DNA of 64,000 bases from Pictodentalium vernedei (GCA_031216915.1 CM062297.1:539856971-539920970), one strand, 5' to 3'. Positions 1-11,998 are shown, numbered from the stretch's first letter. Notes: a model not told the origin generated them from the letters alone. Program-made: numbers and translations.

Positions 1-94
1 GATTTGAGATAAAATAGGGAATGGGAAGGCTATGGGTATTTGAATTTGTTTCTATTTTTTGTTCCTGAGGTTCCCCACTGGGCACAAAAAAATG

Positions 95-476
95 TCCCCT
101 GAACAAACTTGAATCACACCTCCCTGAGGATGATATGCACCAAATATCAAAATATTCTGACTGCTGGATCTGAAGAAAGATATTTTAAGAATATTCCTCA
201 TATTGAACAAAGTTACAATTTGGGCTCCCATAGTGAGCCCAAATATGAACCCAGGGACTTGGCTTGAACAAACCTGAATCTCCCTTCTCTAAGGATGCTG
301 TATACCAAATATCAAAAGATTCTGACTGATGGATCTGAAGAAGAAGATTTTTAAAGAATATCCCTCATATTGCACTAATTTGAACATTTGGGCTCCTGTA
401 GAGTGCCCAAATATGGACCCAGGGGTTAAATTTCAACAACCATGTGAATCAATATTCCATAGATGTTATATGTGAA
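95..476. repeat. Diverged tandem repeat, ~165-bp unit
   Basis: Units restart at about 101, 265 and 432 with the same opening (gaacaaacttgaatc-like), followed by a shared block reading ccaaatatcaaaa and attctgactg. A further unit lies at 1022-1100, beyond a LINE fragment, so the array was split by the LINE insertion. No coding potential is seen. This is a non-coding satellite-like array. Confidence 0.7.
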
Positions 477-477
477 A

Positions 478-957
478 TAATAATAATAATAACACTTTGG
501 CCAGCCGCTGATTTGTCGCGGTTCTCTGACGAGAAGGCCATGGTTACCCCTGTACTCCCAACTGCCTCCCTATTCCCACACTTCTCCTCTCCTCCCAACA
601 CTCGAAGACGAACTGCTTGATGATATCCCTTGTCCCATTCTTCCCAATCTCTCCGATTAGCATATTAACCCTCTCCTTTGAGTCTCCCCCTAACCACATG
701 TACTTCCTTCTCCCATCCCACTTCCCCATTATACTCCCAGTGAATCTCATTCTTTTAGACTGATACTTTGGGCATTCTAGAAGAAAGTGTTCCAGGGTCT
801 CCACCATGTCCAAGTTACACATCTGGCACTCCCTTTCACCGTCTTTCCCAATTTTTCCCCTCAGCTCCAGGGATCGCGACCTCAGCTTGAACAACAGTGA
901 CCCCCCAAAGGTGCCATCAAGGTACTCTTCAAAACCTGGCTTCTCTTTATCAATTTT
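478..957 (-). mobile_element. 5'-truncated non-LTR retrotransposon (LINE) tail
   Basis: On the minus strand this holds the C-terminal end of a LINE open reading frame, then a short 3' UTR ending in a TTATTA-type repeat at 478-492. The 3' UTR contains an inverted repeat CCGC/GCGG (505-521). The same hairpin and tail end three other LINE copies in this window (about 14.5, 58.0 and 58.9 kb). The element lacks everything upstream, as expected for target-primed reverse transcription that stopped early. It sits inside the tandem repeat that surrounds it. Confidence 0.8.
544..957 (-). pseudogene. LINE ORF2 C-terminal fragment with Cys-His motif
   Basis: The fragment reads like the last ~135 residues of a LINE polyprotein, beyond the reverse transcriptase domain. 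It contains CQMC, then HFLLEC eighteen residues later, giving the C-x2-C ... H-x4-C pattern typical of CR1/L2/I-like LINE C-termini, and ends near GRQLGVQG. The sequence is very close to the copies at 57.6-58.0 kb and 58.98-59.8 kb, and the clade is uncertain. The open frame runs further upstream, but homology to the other copies stops near 957, where the host repeat resumes. Confidence 0.75.
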
Positions 958-1100
958 GGGAGGGGCACAAAATGGGGATCCGCCCGTAGCGAGCCCAAAT
1001 ATTGACCGAACAAATTTCTTTGAACAAACTTGAATCTTGAGTACCAAAGGAGCTTACATACCAAATATCACAACATTCTGACTGGTGGTTCATAAGAAGA

Positions 1101-1770
1101 AGATTTCAGGAGAAAATTATGCTTTTGGGGCATCACACCCACCCCAGTGGGGGCACCAAGTTCATTTTAACAAATTGGAAAGAGGATACCCCAAAAGTAT
1201 TGTATGTCAAATTTGTTTGGGTTTGGGCTAGTGGTTTTGAAAGAGAAGACCGAGTCGCGAAAGTTAACGGCCGACGGATGCCAAGTGATGGCAAAAGCTC
1301 ACACTGACTTTCAGTCAGGTGAGCTAAAAATGAAAACAATGATTATCTGCATTTGATACTGCAGATCGACATACAAGAGAGTTATGCAGTCTATAATTAC
1401 ACATCTATCAAAATTTTAAGATTTAAAAATTTCAAAATCTTGAAATTTGAATTTGTCACCAAATATTTTCAAATATGTATTTATTGGTGTAAATCTCTCT
1501 CTTGTACATCATTCTTGAATCTTCCAAGGAGAAAAATCTTGCTTTCAAGTTTTAATTCAACACACAGCTTTTTTTTATTTTGGGTTCAAAAAAATATTAT
1601 TCAAAATTGAAATTCAGATTCAAATTTGGAATTCCAGGTGAAAAACTCCTATCAATGTCGTATTAAAAATATGTAGACCGCATGGGGGTTCAATTTAGGC
1701 CCTTCTGTTTGCATTTATATAGTGATACTGAAATCTGTGAAATACTGGAAATGATGAGTAATCAAAGTCC
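1101..1770. other. No gene recognised
   Basis: AT-rich sequence without a convincing coding region. A 13-bp stem hairpin with a 3-nt loop lies at 1296-1325 (AGCTCAC ... GTGAGCT, with a CTGACT/AGTCAG core). Short imperfect repeats of tttcaaaatcttgaaatttgaat occur at 1420-1460 and 1595-1630. Confidence 0.5.
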
Positions 1771-2019
1771 TTAACCCTTTACCCAACGTAATTGTTAAAA
1801 CCATCCAACACTATTCACAAAAATCGCCAATTAATTTTCATTATTTTTTCATTTTTTGTCTCAAAAACATAGGTTATGACCCCTCTTTGGAAGATCTCGG
1901 TGAGCTCATTCCAACGAGGGATCATAACTTATGTTTTTGAGACAAAAAATGAAAAAAATTAATTATTCAAGAATTTATTTGCAAGTGAAGTCTGCTTTTC
2001 ATGTTAGGTAAAGGGTTAA
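1771..2019. mobile_element. Palindromic MITE with TTAA ends (piggyBac-type), copy 1
   Basis: The element starts TTAACCCTTTACCCAACG and ends with the inverse, AGGTAAAGGGTTAA. Long inverted arms are separated by a centre around gatctcggtgagctc. TTAA at both edges followed by CCC is the piggyBac pattern (TTAA target duplication). There is no coding capacity. The closest relative here is copy 3 at 13,987-14,234. Confidence 0.75.
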
Positions 2020-2169
2020 AGGTTCCAAATCACAAATTTTCAATGTTTCAGTCTGGGTAATACAACTACACTTTTTAGTGAGGTTTGATCAGGTTTGATG
2101 AGAAAATTGCTTCTAAATTCAATTCACCCAAAACTGCTGTTTTCTTTTATTCTGTATTCATTGGATAAC

Positions 2170-2382
2170 TTAACCCCCTGCACACTGATGTCAAAATATC
2201 CAGATTTGAAGTAGCCATTTTCCCCATAATGCAACTGGGAATTTAACCAATTCAATCTTGTTTGAAAGATCTCATTAAGCTCTGTCAAACAAGATTGAAT
2301 TGGTTAAATTTCTAGTGACATTATGGGAAATATTTGCACCCTGAACTTTAAGATATTTCGACATCAGTGTGCAGGGGGTTAA
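2170..2382. mobile_element. Palindromic MITE with TTAA ends, copy 2
   Basis: It begins TTAACCCCCTGCACACTGATG and ends CATCAGTGTGCAGGGGGTTAA, a perfect terminal inverted repeat of at least 20 bp. The arms contain caattcaatcttgttt and its inverse around a centre gatctcattaagctct. It is a different subfamily from copy 1 but shares the TTAACCC edge and the GATCTC/GAGCTC-like centre. Confidence 0.75.
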
Positions 2383-2548
2383 TTTCTCTAAACAGGAAAA
2401 GATTTAGTGTATTTCATTGTGTTTAATGAGAATTCAAGTGAAAAGCCATTTCACTTTGGCAGATTTTTAACCGAACGCTGACCTCGGCATACACTTTTTA
2501 GTGACCACCCTATTACGGAACTATATAACTTATAAGTGAAAGAAATCT

Positions 2549-3253
2549 GTATACACAAATTCTACATCAAAATGAAGATTGTGATGTATAGAAGACGACA
2601 AATATATGCAATAAACTCACAGAGTTGACAGCAGGCAGCAGTGGTTCCTGGAAGTCTGCTACCGTATTCGTACCAGAATTGATTATAAAATAATATGTCC
2701 AGAGAACTCGTAGCCAAATGTGCTTCAGATATCCAAGAACAAAGCTAGGCCTTCAAAACAGGACTGCATTTGGGGAAAGGACAACAGTGTCTGAATTTTT
2801 TATTGAAGATGGATTCCATGACTGTCAGACATGCGCATATCATGTGATGCCATGGATTTTCATTGAAAAAAATCATGTAATTCTAAGAAATTCAAACAGG
2901 TGTCATGATACCTTGCAAGTAATATGGCAATTGTACAGTCTCCATATAATAAAAATATTGTGTAGTATGAAGACAATCTTTCTCATTATTCCATTTTAGA
3001 TGGCACCATGTATCGGTGCTTTTTCGGCCAAAATGTAAACAAACAGCTTTGTTCTTGGATATATGAAGCACATTTGGACATGAATTGTTCTCCTGAAATA
3101 TTATTTTGTTATCATCAGTTCTGGTAAAGGTACGAATATGGCAGGAGACTTCCCGGAACCATTGGTGCCTTCTGTCAACTCTGTAATCTGACTGCATATA
3201 TTATTCATGTTCTGTACATCACAACCTTCATTTTGATGTATAATTTGTGTATA
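2549..3253. mobile_element. Inverted-repeat element, ~200-bp arms
   Basis: The left arm (about 2549-2745) and right arm (about 3045-3253) are imperfect inverse copies. For example, tacacaaattctacatcaaa at the left answers ttttgatgtataatttgtgt at the right, and aaatgtgcttcagatatcca answers the segment near 3055-3075. Related one-sided fragments occur at 14,370-14,410 and 19,425-19,540, so this is a dispersed family. No transposase frame was seen between the arms, which indicates a non-autonomous element. Confidence 0.65.
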
Positions 3254-3271
3254 TTTAATTTGTATTTTACT

Positions 3272-5185
3272 ACTTACAAAAATGTTTCTCTGTCAGTTTT
3301 GCGTTCGGTAAAAGAAGTTACGTTTCTCTGTTGTATTCCCATTTGACGTTGTTGTTGTTCAAAAACAGACTATTTTTTTCAAAATTTTGACATTTAGGAG
3401 CCCATGGAGGGTTAACAGATGCTTAGAGGAATAATTTATCCAATTAACTGGTAATGTGACACCATGGCCTATCAATGGCCATTTTCTCTTGAAAACCCTA
3501 CCAGATGTTTGTAAAGAAATCCAGGGAAAACATAAATTTTTAAGCCTTTGATGAGTATCACTATTAACAACCACAAAATGGGTTAACGCTTGGTTTTTTG
3601 AATACCCTCATTACTTACAAAAATGGGCTTTGGTGAATTCCACTTCCAACAAAGGAGATTATGTTTATTTCTCAGGTACACGTTGGGTGATGTGTGTGCC
3701 TGAAAACAGCCCATTTCAACAAAATTACGATGCTTGGCAGCCTCTAGAGGGTCAATAAATGCTCACCGTAATATTTTGTCCATGCAACTTGTAATATCAC
3801 ACAAAGACTTGCGAGTAGTCAATTTTCTTTGTTTTTAGAGAAATCCACAGAAAATGGGAATTTTAAGATTTTAAGTGGTCTCTCTCTTTAGCCTGTCCAA
3901 AATGGGTTAAGACTTCGACTTTTGAATACCCCTACTACTTACAAAAATGTTTGCGTATAGATTATCGATAAAAGAATGTACGTTTTTTGTGGCGTACCCA
4001 TTGGGTGCTGTTGGCATCCAAAAACCGCCCATTTTATCACAATTTTGACTTTTAGCAGCCTGTGGAGGGTTAACAAATGCTCACCGCAGTATTTTGTCCA
4101 TGCAGCTTCTATTGTCACACCAAGGCCTGTGAGTGACAATTTTTTCTTGAAAATCTACAAGACTCGTTTAGAGAAATCCATGGAAAACACGATTTTTTTA
4201 GCTTTATGGGGGTATTGCTGTTTAACCAGCTCAAAACGGGTTAACGCTTGGTTTTTTGAACACCTTTATTACTGACAAAAATGATCCTCGGTGAATTCCA
4301 CTCCCAATAAAGGAAGTTATGTTTATCTCTCGTGTATTGTTTGGGTGCAGTGGGGGCCTGAAACCGGCCTATTTCATCGAAATTTCGATGTTTGGCAGCC
4401 TGTGGAGGGTTACCATATGCATCGCCTGCTATGTCAGGTGCATCAAAGGGCGTGTCACAGACAGGTCTAGCTATGACGAATGTATAAAAAAAATCTACAA
4501 GACGTGTTTCGAGAAAGTGCCGATAAACCCCAATTTTGTCAGTTTTTTGCCAATTCTGACGAAATAAGGGTTAAATCGAAAATTCCACTTCGGTACATTT
4601 TTAGATTTTGTGCCCCTCTATGCGTGTGCAAAATTGCGTGAAAATCAGTTTGAAAATGGCTTCTGAATCGTACGGACAAAATGTGTGGAAAAAAAACAAA
4701 AAAAAAACCCCAAAAAACTAGACTTTATGATTCTGGAGAACCACGGCTTTTCCCGATGAGATTCTATGATTCTTCATGACCCCACAGTGCCTGATGAATT
4801 GTTTTTAACTGTCTCACTGAAGTTCCTTCATTGATGTTATGAGAAAGGTGATTGTAGCAGTCTCAAATGACTCAGTTTGATAAAAAAAATTGTTTAGGTA
4901 AAAACCATCATTAACGGTGGAGTGGGTTAATATCAATATCGTCGTCCCACAAGTTAATGGTCGACAAAAGGTGTTATGTTTGTTTGACACATACCCACTG
5001 AGTGCTCTGTCTATTTGAAAATGGTCCATTTTATCTCAAATGTATCCAAAATATTGATGTCTGGCAGATTGTAGAGGGTTAACATGTGTTAACAGGCATA
5101 TTTATTCATGCAACTTGCAATTTCAAACCAAAAAGTGCGAATGGCCATTTTTACTTAAAATCTACAAGATGTTTTCAGAGAAATC
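3272..5185. repeat. Diverged satellite, ~325-340-bp unit, about five units
   Basis: Units start at acttacaaaaatg: 3272, 3613, 3937 and 4271, giving spacings of 341, 324 and 334 bp. A fifth, partial unit lies at about 4925-5185. Each unit holds a gagggttaac-like block (about 3406, 3748, 4065, 4403 and 5076) and an agaaatccatgg-like block near its end. The units are too diverged for recent homogenisation. Open frames here are chance frames across the repeat. Confidence 0.75.
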
Positions 5186-5199
5186 CATGCGCATGCGCT

Positions 5200-7230
5200 C
5201 TTTTCGAATTCGACGTGACGAAATGCGAAATTCGTATCGCTGTTCATGGAAAGTGATGCCGCAACTATCCATGAACAACGAGTGAAAATTTCATGGAAAT
5301 CTGCCTAGAATTGGTTGGGATATAGCGTTTTGAAGAGAGGAGGTAACTGTTTGAATTTGGTCCTTCCTTTTCAAGCCAGTTCGAAAAAAGATGTCATGAA
5401 TGGGCGCAGACTCCATTAGTGCCCCTCCCCCCCCCCCCCTCTGTAAATGGAAGTTGCTTCTTTAAGACCGCCACCCAGGGATCCCAACACAACCTTTAAA
5501 CCTAAGAGAATCGTCAGAAGTTTAAAGTGAAAAGAAATTGGCGGTGATTGGGTTTCTGGCAGGCAAGAAAAGATTGACAAATATTTGCATACTGGACATT
5601 AAAATAGCACTTCTGACATACACGAACCTTGCCCAGACCGCTGGAGGCAACGACTTGAAATTTTCAGAACTTGTTCTATGAACCCTGGCCGACATTTTGG
5701 GATCTGTTTAGAGCGTCCGAACCGCCCGGAAAACACCATGCATCGCTTGGAATGTGAGAGTACTATTTTTTTCTCGGGTTGCGTTTCTAGGAGAGTATGG
5801 GTAGGGTTGTCCCCAATGTCGTAGCCACATGGGCCCTCCCCAAAATCTAGCTGTGTCACCTTCCAAAATGTTTTCTGCAAGTAGACTTAGATCTTAGATT
5901 TTAAAATTTTCCTGGGGGAGAACCCCCCCCCCCCCCCCCCCCGAAAAAAAAATTCCTGGAGAAGGAACCCCAGCACCCCTGCCTTTCCCGCATCTGATGG
6001 CTATACACCCCCCCCACCCCCCGTTATCCCCCCCCCCCCCCCCAGAAACTTTTTCCTGGCTACGCGCCTGGTTGTCCTCTCTCGTTAGTGGGAACCCGCG
6101 TTGGTGGAGGGTGAGCTTGTTCAGGGAAAGTGTTCAGGAAAGCTTAAACTGGACTTTAATGACTTATCCCCGAGATATTTTAAGATCTTTAGATTATTAT
6201 CATTATGTGGGTGTACAATATGCTACATGTATCCGAGTCTTGCTCCGCTTTCTAAGGGAAGATTACGGTTTGTCCCCGACTCACCGTGATGCGTCCTCGG
6301 AATCCAAAGCCAGAGTTTGATGCATGTTTGTCAATCCAAATAATGGCTATAATCTTTATTTATCACTAAAATACTCATCAGACGTGGATACAAAATTACA
6401 CACGATTAAAATAGGTGCTTGCCATCCTCTTAAACCTAAATTTCGCTGTTTTCCTCAGCGACATTCTTCCTCAGATAGACAGCTAATTGATTTCACACCT
6501 TTGTCGCATCTTGTCGACAGCTTCAAGCAGGCTACTACTTAACGAACACAAGAATTTCGTGCCGTCGTACATTTTATAAACCTTATTAATCATCAAAATA
6601 CTCATCAGAAGTGAATAAAATTTTACAAACGAATAATATATACCCACATATACATGCATATGCACCCTCAATCATTTTTAACTTGTATTTCCTATTATTT
6701 TCTCTTCTGTTCGTTTATGTTCGTTTGTGTTCGTTAAATAGTAGGACCCTATTAAAACCCATTGAAACACTGCTCCAGTTGAACTATTTTTAGAAAATTA
6801 ACGCAAAACTACTGCATTTGAAACACTTCGTTTTCACTTCTTTCCACTGTAAAAGTTGTGAAAAAGTGTGGTGAAATTAATTCAGAGAAGACAAAAAAGA
6901 CTTTTTGTGTCCAATAAATACATATAAATTGGGAAAATAGATCGCCAGTGGGTGCCAAAGAGGGTGATTCTTTATAGACGCAAGCGACCCGTTACTGACC
7001 AAATCGCGACAGGCAAACGATCCAATTTTATAAAATAAACAGAAGGTTTATCTGAATATTTCCGCTGCAATAATGAGTGTCAGATACCTGTCTGTCAATA
7101 ACAAAAAACAAACTTTGGATAACTTATTTTATTTGAGAGAAATAAACGAAAATATGAAAGGTGACCCGTTAAACCCTGACTGACTGTAATCAACAAATAG
7201 TGGACACCAAATACTGAATTTTTTTTTAAA
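5200..7230. other. No gene recognised; C-rich homopolymers
   Basis: The stretch contains C-runs at about 5428-5441, 5926-5942 and 6030-6043. It also has a possible MITE end reading cctggctacgcgcctg at 6055-6070, and a short duplicated phrase (ctcatcaga ... acaaa) at about 6372 and 6600. The open frame spanning 5997-6320 is driven by the C-runs and is not credible as a protein. Confidence 0.5.
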
Positions 7231-7243
7231 TTCTCGCTCAAAT

Positions 7244-7606
7244 GGTTATTGGTGTTTAAGGTCACATACTTATGCACAATGGCTAATCGTGACCGTGACA
7301 GTTTTACGGGTGGAGGAAGCCGGAGTACCCGGAGAGAACCACCGAGCAACGACGAGCAGCTGTCAGCTCTCCAACATCGTAACTCTGAACTCTGCACCGC
7401 AGCACAGGCAGGGTTAGATTGGTTGAAGACATACGCACCATCGACGTGCAGTACGCCTCAGTACAGGGCGTCATCGTGCCCCCATGTAGGCAATCGGGGT
7501 GAAGTGTCTTGCCCAAGGACACAACGCGGTTGCCGCAGGTGGGATTCGAACCGAGGACCTCTCGGTTTGCAGCCTGCACCTCTACCAACTGAGCCACCGC
7601 GCCCCC
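7244..7606 (-). mobile_element. tRNA-derived SINE with 13-bp target duplication
   Basis: On the minus strand the element opens with a tRNA-like head. Box A, TGGCTCAGTTGG, is at 7596-7585 and box B, GGTTCGAATCC, at 7552-7542. Both match RNA polymerase III internal promoter consensus. A central block follows (gtgtccttgggcaagacac), then a 3' part. The 13-bp direct repeat ttctcgctcaaat flanks it exactly (7231-7243 and 7607-7619), showing insertion by target-primed reverse transcription. It is a full-length, relatively recent copy. Confidence 0.9.
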
Positions 7607-7687
7607 TTCTCGCTCAAATAACGTCAACGTGCAGAATTGAATGGACACAATGGCGAGAACCTGTCCCCAATCTCCCGGCGTCTGGGC

Positions 7688-8140
7688 CAGTGGCGTAGCC
7701 AGGGTGGTGGGGGTGGGCTGGAGGCTCAGGTCAACCTAAAGCTTTAGCATCCCCCACCTAAATAAAAAAAAATATTGACCCAAATTCTCTCCAATATAGG
7801 CTACACAGGCTACAATTGCCTCATATTCGATCTTGGAGTACTAAATTTTGCAAAAGTTTCTCGGAGAAGGCCTTGTCCAAACTAGGCCCCTCTGGTCGTC
7901 ACCCACCTCTTCCCAGGTCCTTGTACTAACTGGGCCTCCGGCCGTTACCCCTCCTCCCACTTCCATGAAGGGAAGTGGGAGGAGGGGGTAACGACGGGAG
8001 GGTGCTAGCTTGGACTAGGCAAGGACCCCCGAAATCCCACAACATTACAAATATCATGGTATGCCCCTGCCCCCACAAAAAATGGCTAGAAATGGCTATC
8101 CCCCCTCCCCCTCAATTATAGAATCCTGGCTACACCCCTG
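7688..8140. mobile_element. MITE with GTAGCCAGG inverted ends
   Basis: The left end reads cagtggcgtagccagg and the right end cctggctacacccctg, which are imperfect inverses. Internally a strong hairpin lies at about 7943-7993 (cgttacccctcctcccactt against its inverse). The same GGCGTAGCCAGGATTC end recurs at about 54,955 and 55,585. No target duplication could be confirmed, so the family (hAT-like is possible) is uncertain. Confidence 0.55.
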
Positions 8141-9820
8141 AACAAATGGGAGTCGAAATAATAATAAAACTCAAGTGCTCTGTCCAGCGTTTCTTTGTAA
8201 ATTTTTTGTTTCTTTTTAATCTGGTCATATTGACCCACCTATCCATAGGAGAGGTATGCTGTTTTATACAGATGCGGCACTGCGATGAGCAAAAACAACA
8301 TCTAATGTTGTCATTGACAACATCATCAACAAAAATTGCGAGCGCCACTTCCTCAAATTCCATTCTGGTTTACATTTAAAGTGCAATTTGCTGTTTCCTC
8401 GCGATTACTATTCTGTATCTTCACTGCGCATGTCACACTATTCCATGTAATCCAGAATAGACTACGGAAACATAAGCATAAGTGGCAGCACATCAAGGGA
8501 GAATACTCAAATAGTACTAAACACACATGGATTCCCAACACAAATGATTCACACAATGCACATTTAAACCCTCCCCCCCCCCCCCCCCCAATAACAAAGC
8601 ATTTGCGCTTTTTTCAATTGAAATTATTTTTTTTTGAGATTTTATGATCGCCTTGTTCAAGATAGTGATATAAATTTTGTTTGAGCTAATCTAAGCTATG
8701 ACGAGAGATTGGGAATTTGGAAACAAAATTTGCTCGCTTACTGGGCAGTGGGCATACTGGCGTTCAGTATGCCACTGCAAATGGGTCAGGTAAAATTGAT
8801 CCCGGTAGACAATTATGTTGCCAAACAAAATCCCCGGGTACAGTACACTCAACTTCACCCAGTGCTTAAATATATATTTAGAATTTTCTTGAATAAAATA
8901 ATCCCAGATTGGCGACGTTTTCTTGCTTCTATCATTACTGTTACTGTGCTGCATTTGCGGTTAACCTCCTGACAGTAATATGAGTAACAAAAATTTGTTG
9001 TTTACTTTGAAATTCCCACCACTGATATTACATAAATTCAAATTAAATAGTCATTTGTCCAGTATCGAACCAGTTTGCATTAATCAAGTGCAAACGTTTT
9101 CAAATGAACAGATCCAACAAAAATTTGGTTCAGATTCTAATAATTGATGTCTTGGAAGACTAGATACACAATGGTGGGCATATGAATCATTTCCAAATGT
9201 TAACACTGTGCCTGTAGGTCAATGAGGTGATTTGACCGGTAACAGACTTTTTATGAGTAGAGAACCAGCCTATATTTCATGTAGGAAATACCCCAAAACA
9301 TTGAAATTGAACACAAACCTGACAACAAATCTTATTTATGTTGTGTACATGCCTGATAAGAACAAAAAAGGTAAGAAGAAATATGTTGTTTAACTTTTTA
9401 TTGACTGGTTTCAATAGTACGAAATAAGGATATTTCAATTTCTGCTCCACACAGCTGGCACATACAGAACCAACTCTGTTGTAGTTAACTGTGGCTATTG
9501 CTATCAAAAATATTGAATGGAGGAGGTTTTAACTGACAGTTAGAACTCAGATATTACTGGAATGACATAGTCATCATTCACCACCAGGGCCGGGGATATA
9601 ATAATGGTAAATTTCCCCTGAACCTGTTACAGAGCCTCCACATGACTTGATAGACCTCTGTCAAATTGAATCCCCAACCCCATACCCACTGTTGACCATG
9701 TAATAGCAATCCACTGTTCTTTCAATATGTTGAAAAATTGTGACTGTATTGTATCAAACATGTAATTATTTTTTATTTAATAAATGATACTTGTTGCTTG
9801 GAATGAAAAATAAGAATACT
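8141..9820. other. No gene recognised
   Basis: AT-rich sequence with a C-run at 8572-8590. The short open frames on both strands (for example around 8709-8972) lack recognisable motifs and overlap each other antisense. I see no splice-linked coding pattern. Confidence 0.5.
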
Positions 9821-9827
9821 GAATTAA

Positions 9828-10560
9828 ACAAGAAGAATGTTACTAAGGTAACACGTGCCCCCCCCCCCCCCCTCCTTGTGACCTTGACCTTGCAGATGCG
9901 ACGGAAACTATTATACGCAACACACCTTCTGACTGTCCCTAACATTTGTAAAAAGTTTAACAATTGTACTATGATTTGTTTCTGAGTTATGGCTGAGACA
10001 CGAATATTGACATATTTTTAGTGTGACCTTGAAATGTGACCTTGACCTTGAAGGTACGAACCCGGCTATGGTGTGTGATACATCCTCCCATGGTCCTTTA
10101 TAATTGTGTGAGGTTTGATGACTGTGGCCCTAACAGTTTTTGAGTTATTGTCTCGGACACACACACAGATGGACACACGCAAACTTCAATCACTTAGGTC
10201 GGGTGGCATAACAAGAAGAATGTTACTAAGGTAACACATGCCCCCCCCCCCCCTTGTGACCTTCACCTTGCAGATGCGGTGGAAACTATTATATGCGACA
10301 CACCTTCTGAATGTCCTTAACATTTGTACAAAGTTTAACAATTGTACTATAATTCGTTTCTGAGTTATGGCTGAGACACGAATATTGACCGATTTTTAGT
10401 GTGACCTTGACCGTGAAGGTACGTACCCGGCTATGATGTGTGACACATCCCCCCATGGTCCTTTATAATTGTGTGAAGTTTGATGACTGTGGCCCTAAAA
10501 GTTTTCGAGTTATTGGCTCAGACACACACACACACTTCAATCACTATATGCCACCCAACC
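9828..10560. repeat. Tandem duplication, ~382-bp unit, two copies
   Basis: Copy one begins at about 9828 and copy two at about 10,210, both with acaagaagaatgttactaag. Each holds a C-run, a TGACCTTGACCTTG-like box, the phrase ctgagttatggctgagacac and a CA-repeat near the end. Divergence is modest. The second copy ends at a very long G-run. Confidence 0.85.
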
Positions 10561-10561
10561 A

Positions 10562-10611
10562 GGAGGGGGGGGGGGGGGGGGGGGGGGGGTGGGGGGAGGG
10601 TGGGTGGGGGG
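10562..10611. repeat. Long poly-G tract
   Basis: About 25 consecutive G (10,565-10,589), then a G-rich stretch interrupted by single T and A. It is one of the longest dG:dC runs in the window and a potential quadruplex site. Run length should be regarded as uncertain in any assembly. Confidence 0.8.
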
Positions 10612-10849
10612 ATGAACCAGTGTGAATGTGCCTGTTCTTTATTGAAGACTGAATCTTCCCTGACCGAATCTTCCTGAGATCGAATCTTCTTGTTCCGAGG
10701 ATAGCACCCCAGGGCCAGGAACTTTGGGAGGCCCAGACATGGCTTGGGAGTTCAGGACCTTGGACTCTTGGGTCAGCAGGACTGAGTCTGCCCCAAAGTT
10801 CTAGACCCTGGGGTTACATTTCGGAGAACTTGGATCAGACGTGAGCACC

Positions 10850-11260
10850 CCCCCCCCCCCCCCCCTACGTAAGGAGCACAAGCTCCCATGCCAAGGAAAT
10901 TCTGATGTCACCCCTGAATAGGGTGGGGCAGGATAGTGACCCCAGGCCTGACACCCCCACCCCACCCCAAAAATATTACTGCCCATGATTGCAAACTCAT
11001 ATTACTCATACATTATCCACCATTCACTACCAGTGTCTGGGATAATGTCAGGGGTTGTACGAGGGGTTCACCCGAAGTCGGGAAACAGCCTCCTTTATCG
11101 TATGCTTGTTGGAAAATATCCTAGTCCCCTGCGTCAGGGAGAACAAGCCCCCATGTCGAGAAAATAGTGACGTCATCACTAAATGAGGTGGGGCTGAATG
11201 GTGAACCCAAGGTCTGGAGCTTTGGGAGGCCCAGGACCGTGGACTCTTGGGTCAGATCTA
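10850..11260. repeat. Diverged tandem repeat, ~265-bp unit
   Basis: Two related units begin near 10,866 (ggagcacaagctcccatg) and 11,137 (gagaacaagcccccatgt). Each is followed by a gaggtggggc-like block and a gtgaaccc block. The phrase gactcttgggtcag appears at about 10,765 and 11,240, which suggests the array starts near 10,700. Confidence 0.55.
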
Positions 11261-11648
11261 AATCCACCCTCCCCACCACAAAAAAAGTTGTGAGTCGCAG
11301 AACTAAACTGTTAAGAAGAGGACTGTTCCATGAATGATGATAAAGTTATCACGTCAGGAATTGTACAGTCAAAAGGTGTGTATCATCTTAGCCACTGCAT
11401 ACCCACTTGTGAACTTGCAAAGTTGAGACTTGCTGCAAAAAATGACATTTTGACGGGGCAAAAATAAAGTAAATTTCTATCCTAAATCTGCCAAAAGGCT
11501 CCATTTAATAGCAAGTTTCAAAACTTTCTTGAGGGGAAAACAAAAGTTAAAACACCATTCCAGCGTATTGAAGTTGAACCCATTTTTCCTTTTGAGAGGG
11601 TACGTTATGATGGTTTAATTTGCTAAATTTGGTCTTTTACTGTGCAAA

Positions 11649-11998
11649 TTTATTATTTATTTATTGGTGGTTAAGGTCACATATTTCTGCACAATGGCTA
11701 ATCATGACCATGACAGTTTTACGGGTGGAGGAAGCCGGACTACCCGGTGAGAACCACCTAGCAACTGTCAGCTCCCCAACATACTAACTCCACACAAGCA
11801 GGGTTAGCATTGGTTGAAGACAAGTGCACCATCGATGTGCAGTACGCCTTAGTACGCAGCGCCACTGTGCCCCCACGTGGGCAATGGGGGTGAAGTGTCT
11901 TGCCCAAGGACACAACGCGGTTGCGTTGCTTGTGGGATTCGAACCAAGGATCTCTCGGCTGGCCTGCAACTCTACCTACTGAGCCACCGCGCCCCCCT
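11649..11998 (-). mobile_element. tRNA-derived SINE, second copy, 14-bp target duplication
   Basis: Same family and orientation as the copy at 7244-7606. The tRNA-like head is at the right (box B as ggattcgaacc on the plus strand near 11,935-11,945; box A region near 11,977-11,988). The 3' end carries an AATAAATA-type tail. The direct repeat ttttactgtgcaaa flanks it at 11,635-11,648 and 11,999-12,012. The body is somewhat more diverged and has internal deletions relative to the first copy. Confidence 0.88.

Noticed and set aside
5997-6320. Open frame of 107 codons on the plus strand
   Set aside because: The start is Pro-rich because of C-runs, the rest has no motif, and an overlapping frame is equally open.
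7540-7606. tRNA gene on the minus strand
   Set aside because: Boxes A and B are present, but this is the head of a repeated SINE with target duplications. The acceptor stem is not that of a real tRNA.
8709-8972. Plus-strand open frame of 87 codons with an antisense frame
   Set aside because: Both strands are equally open, and no motif, promoter or homology is apparent.
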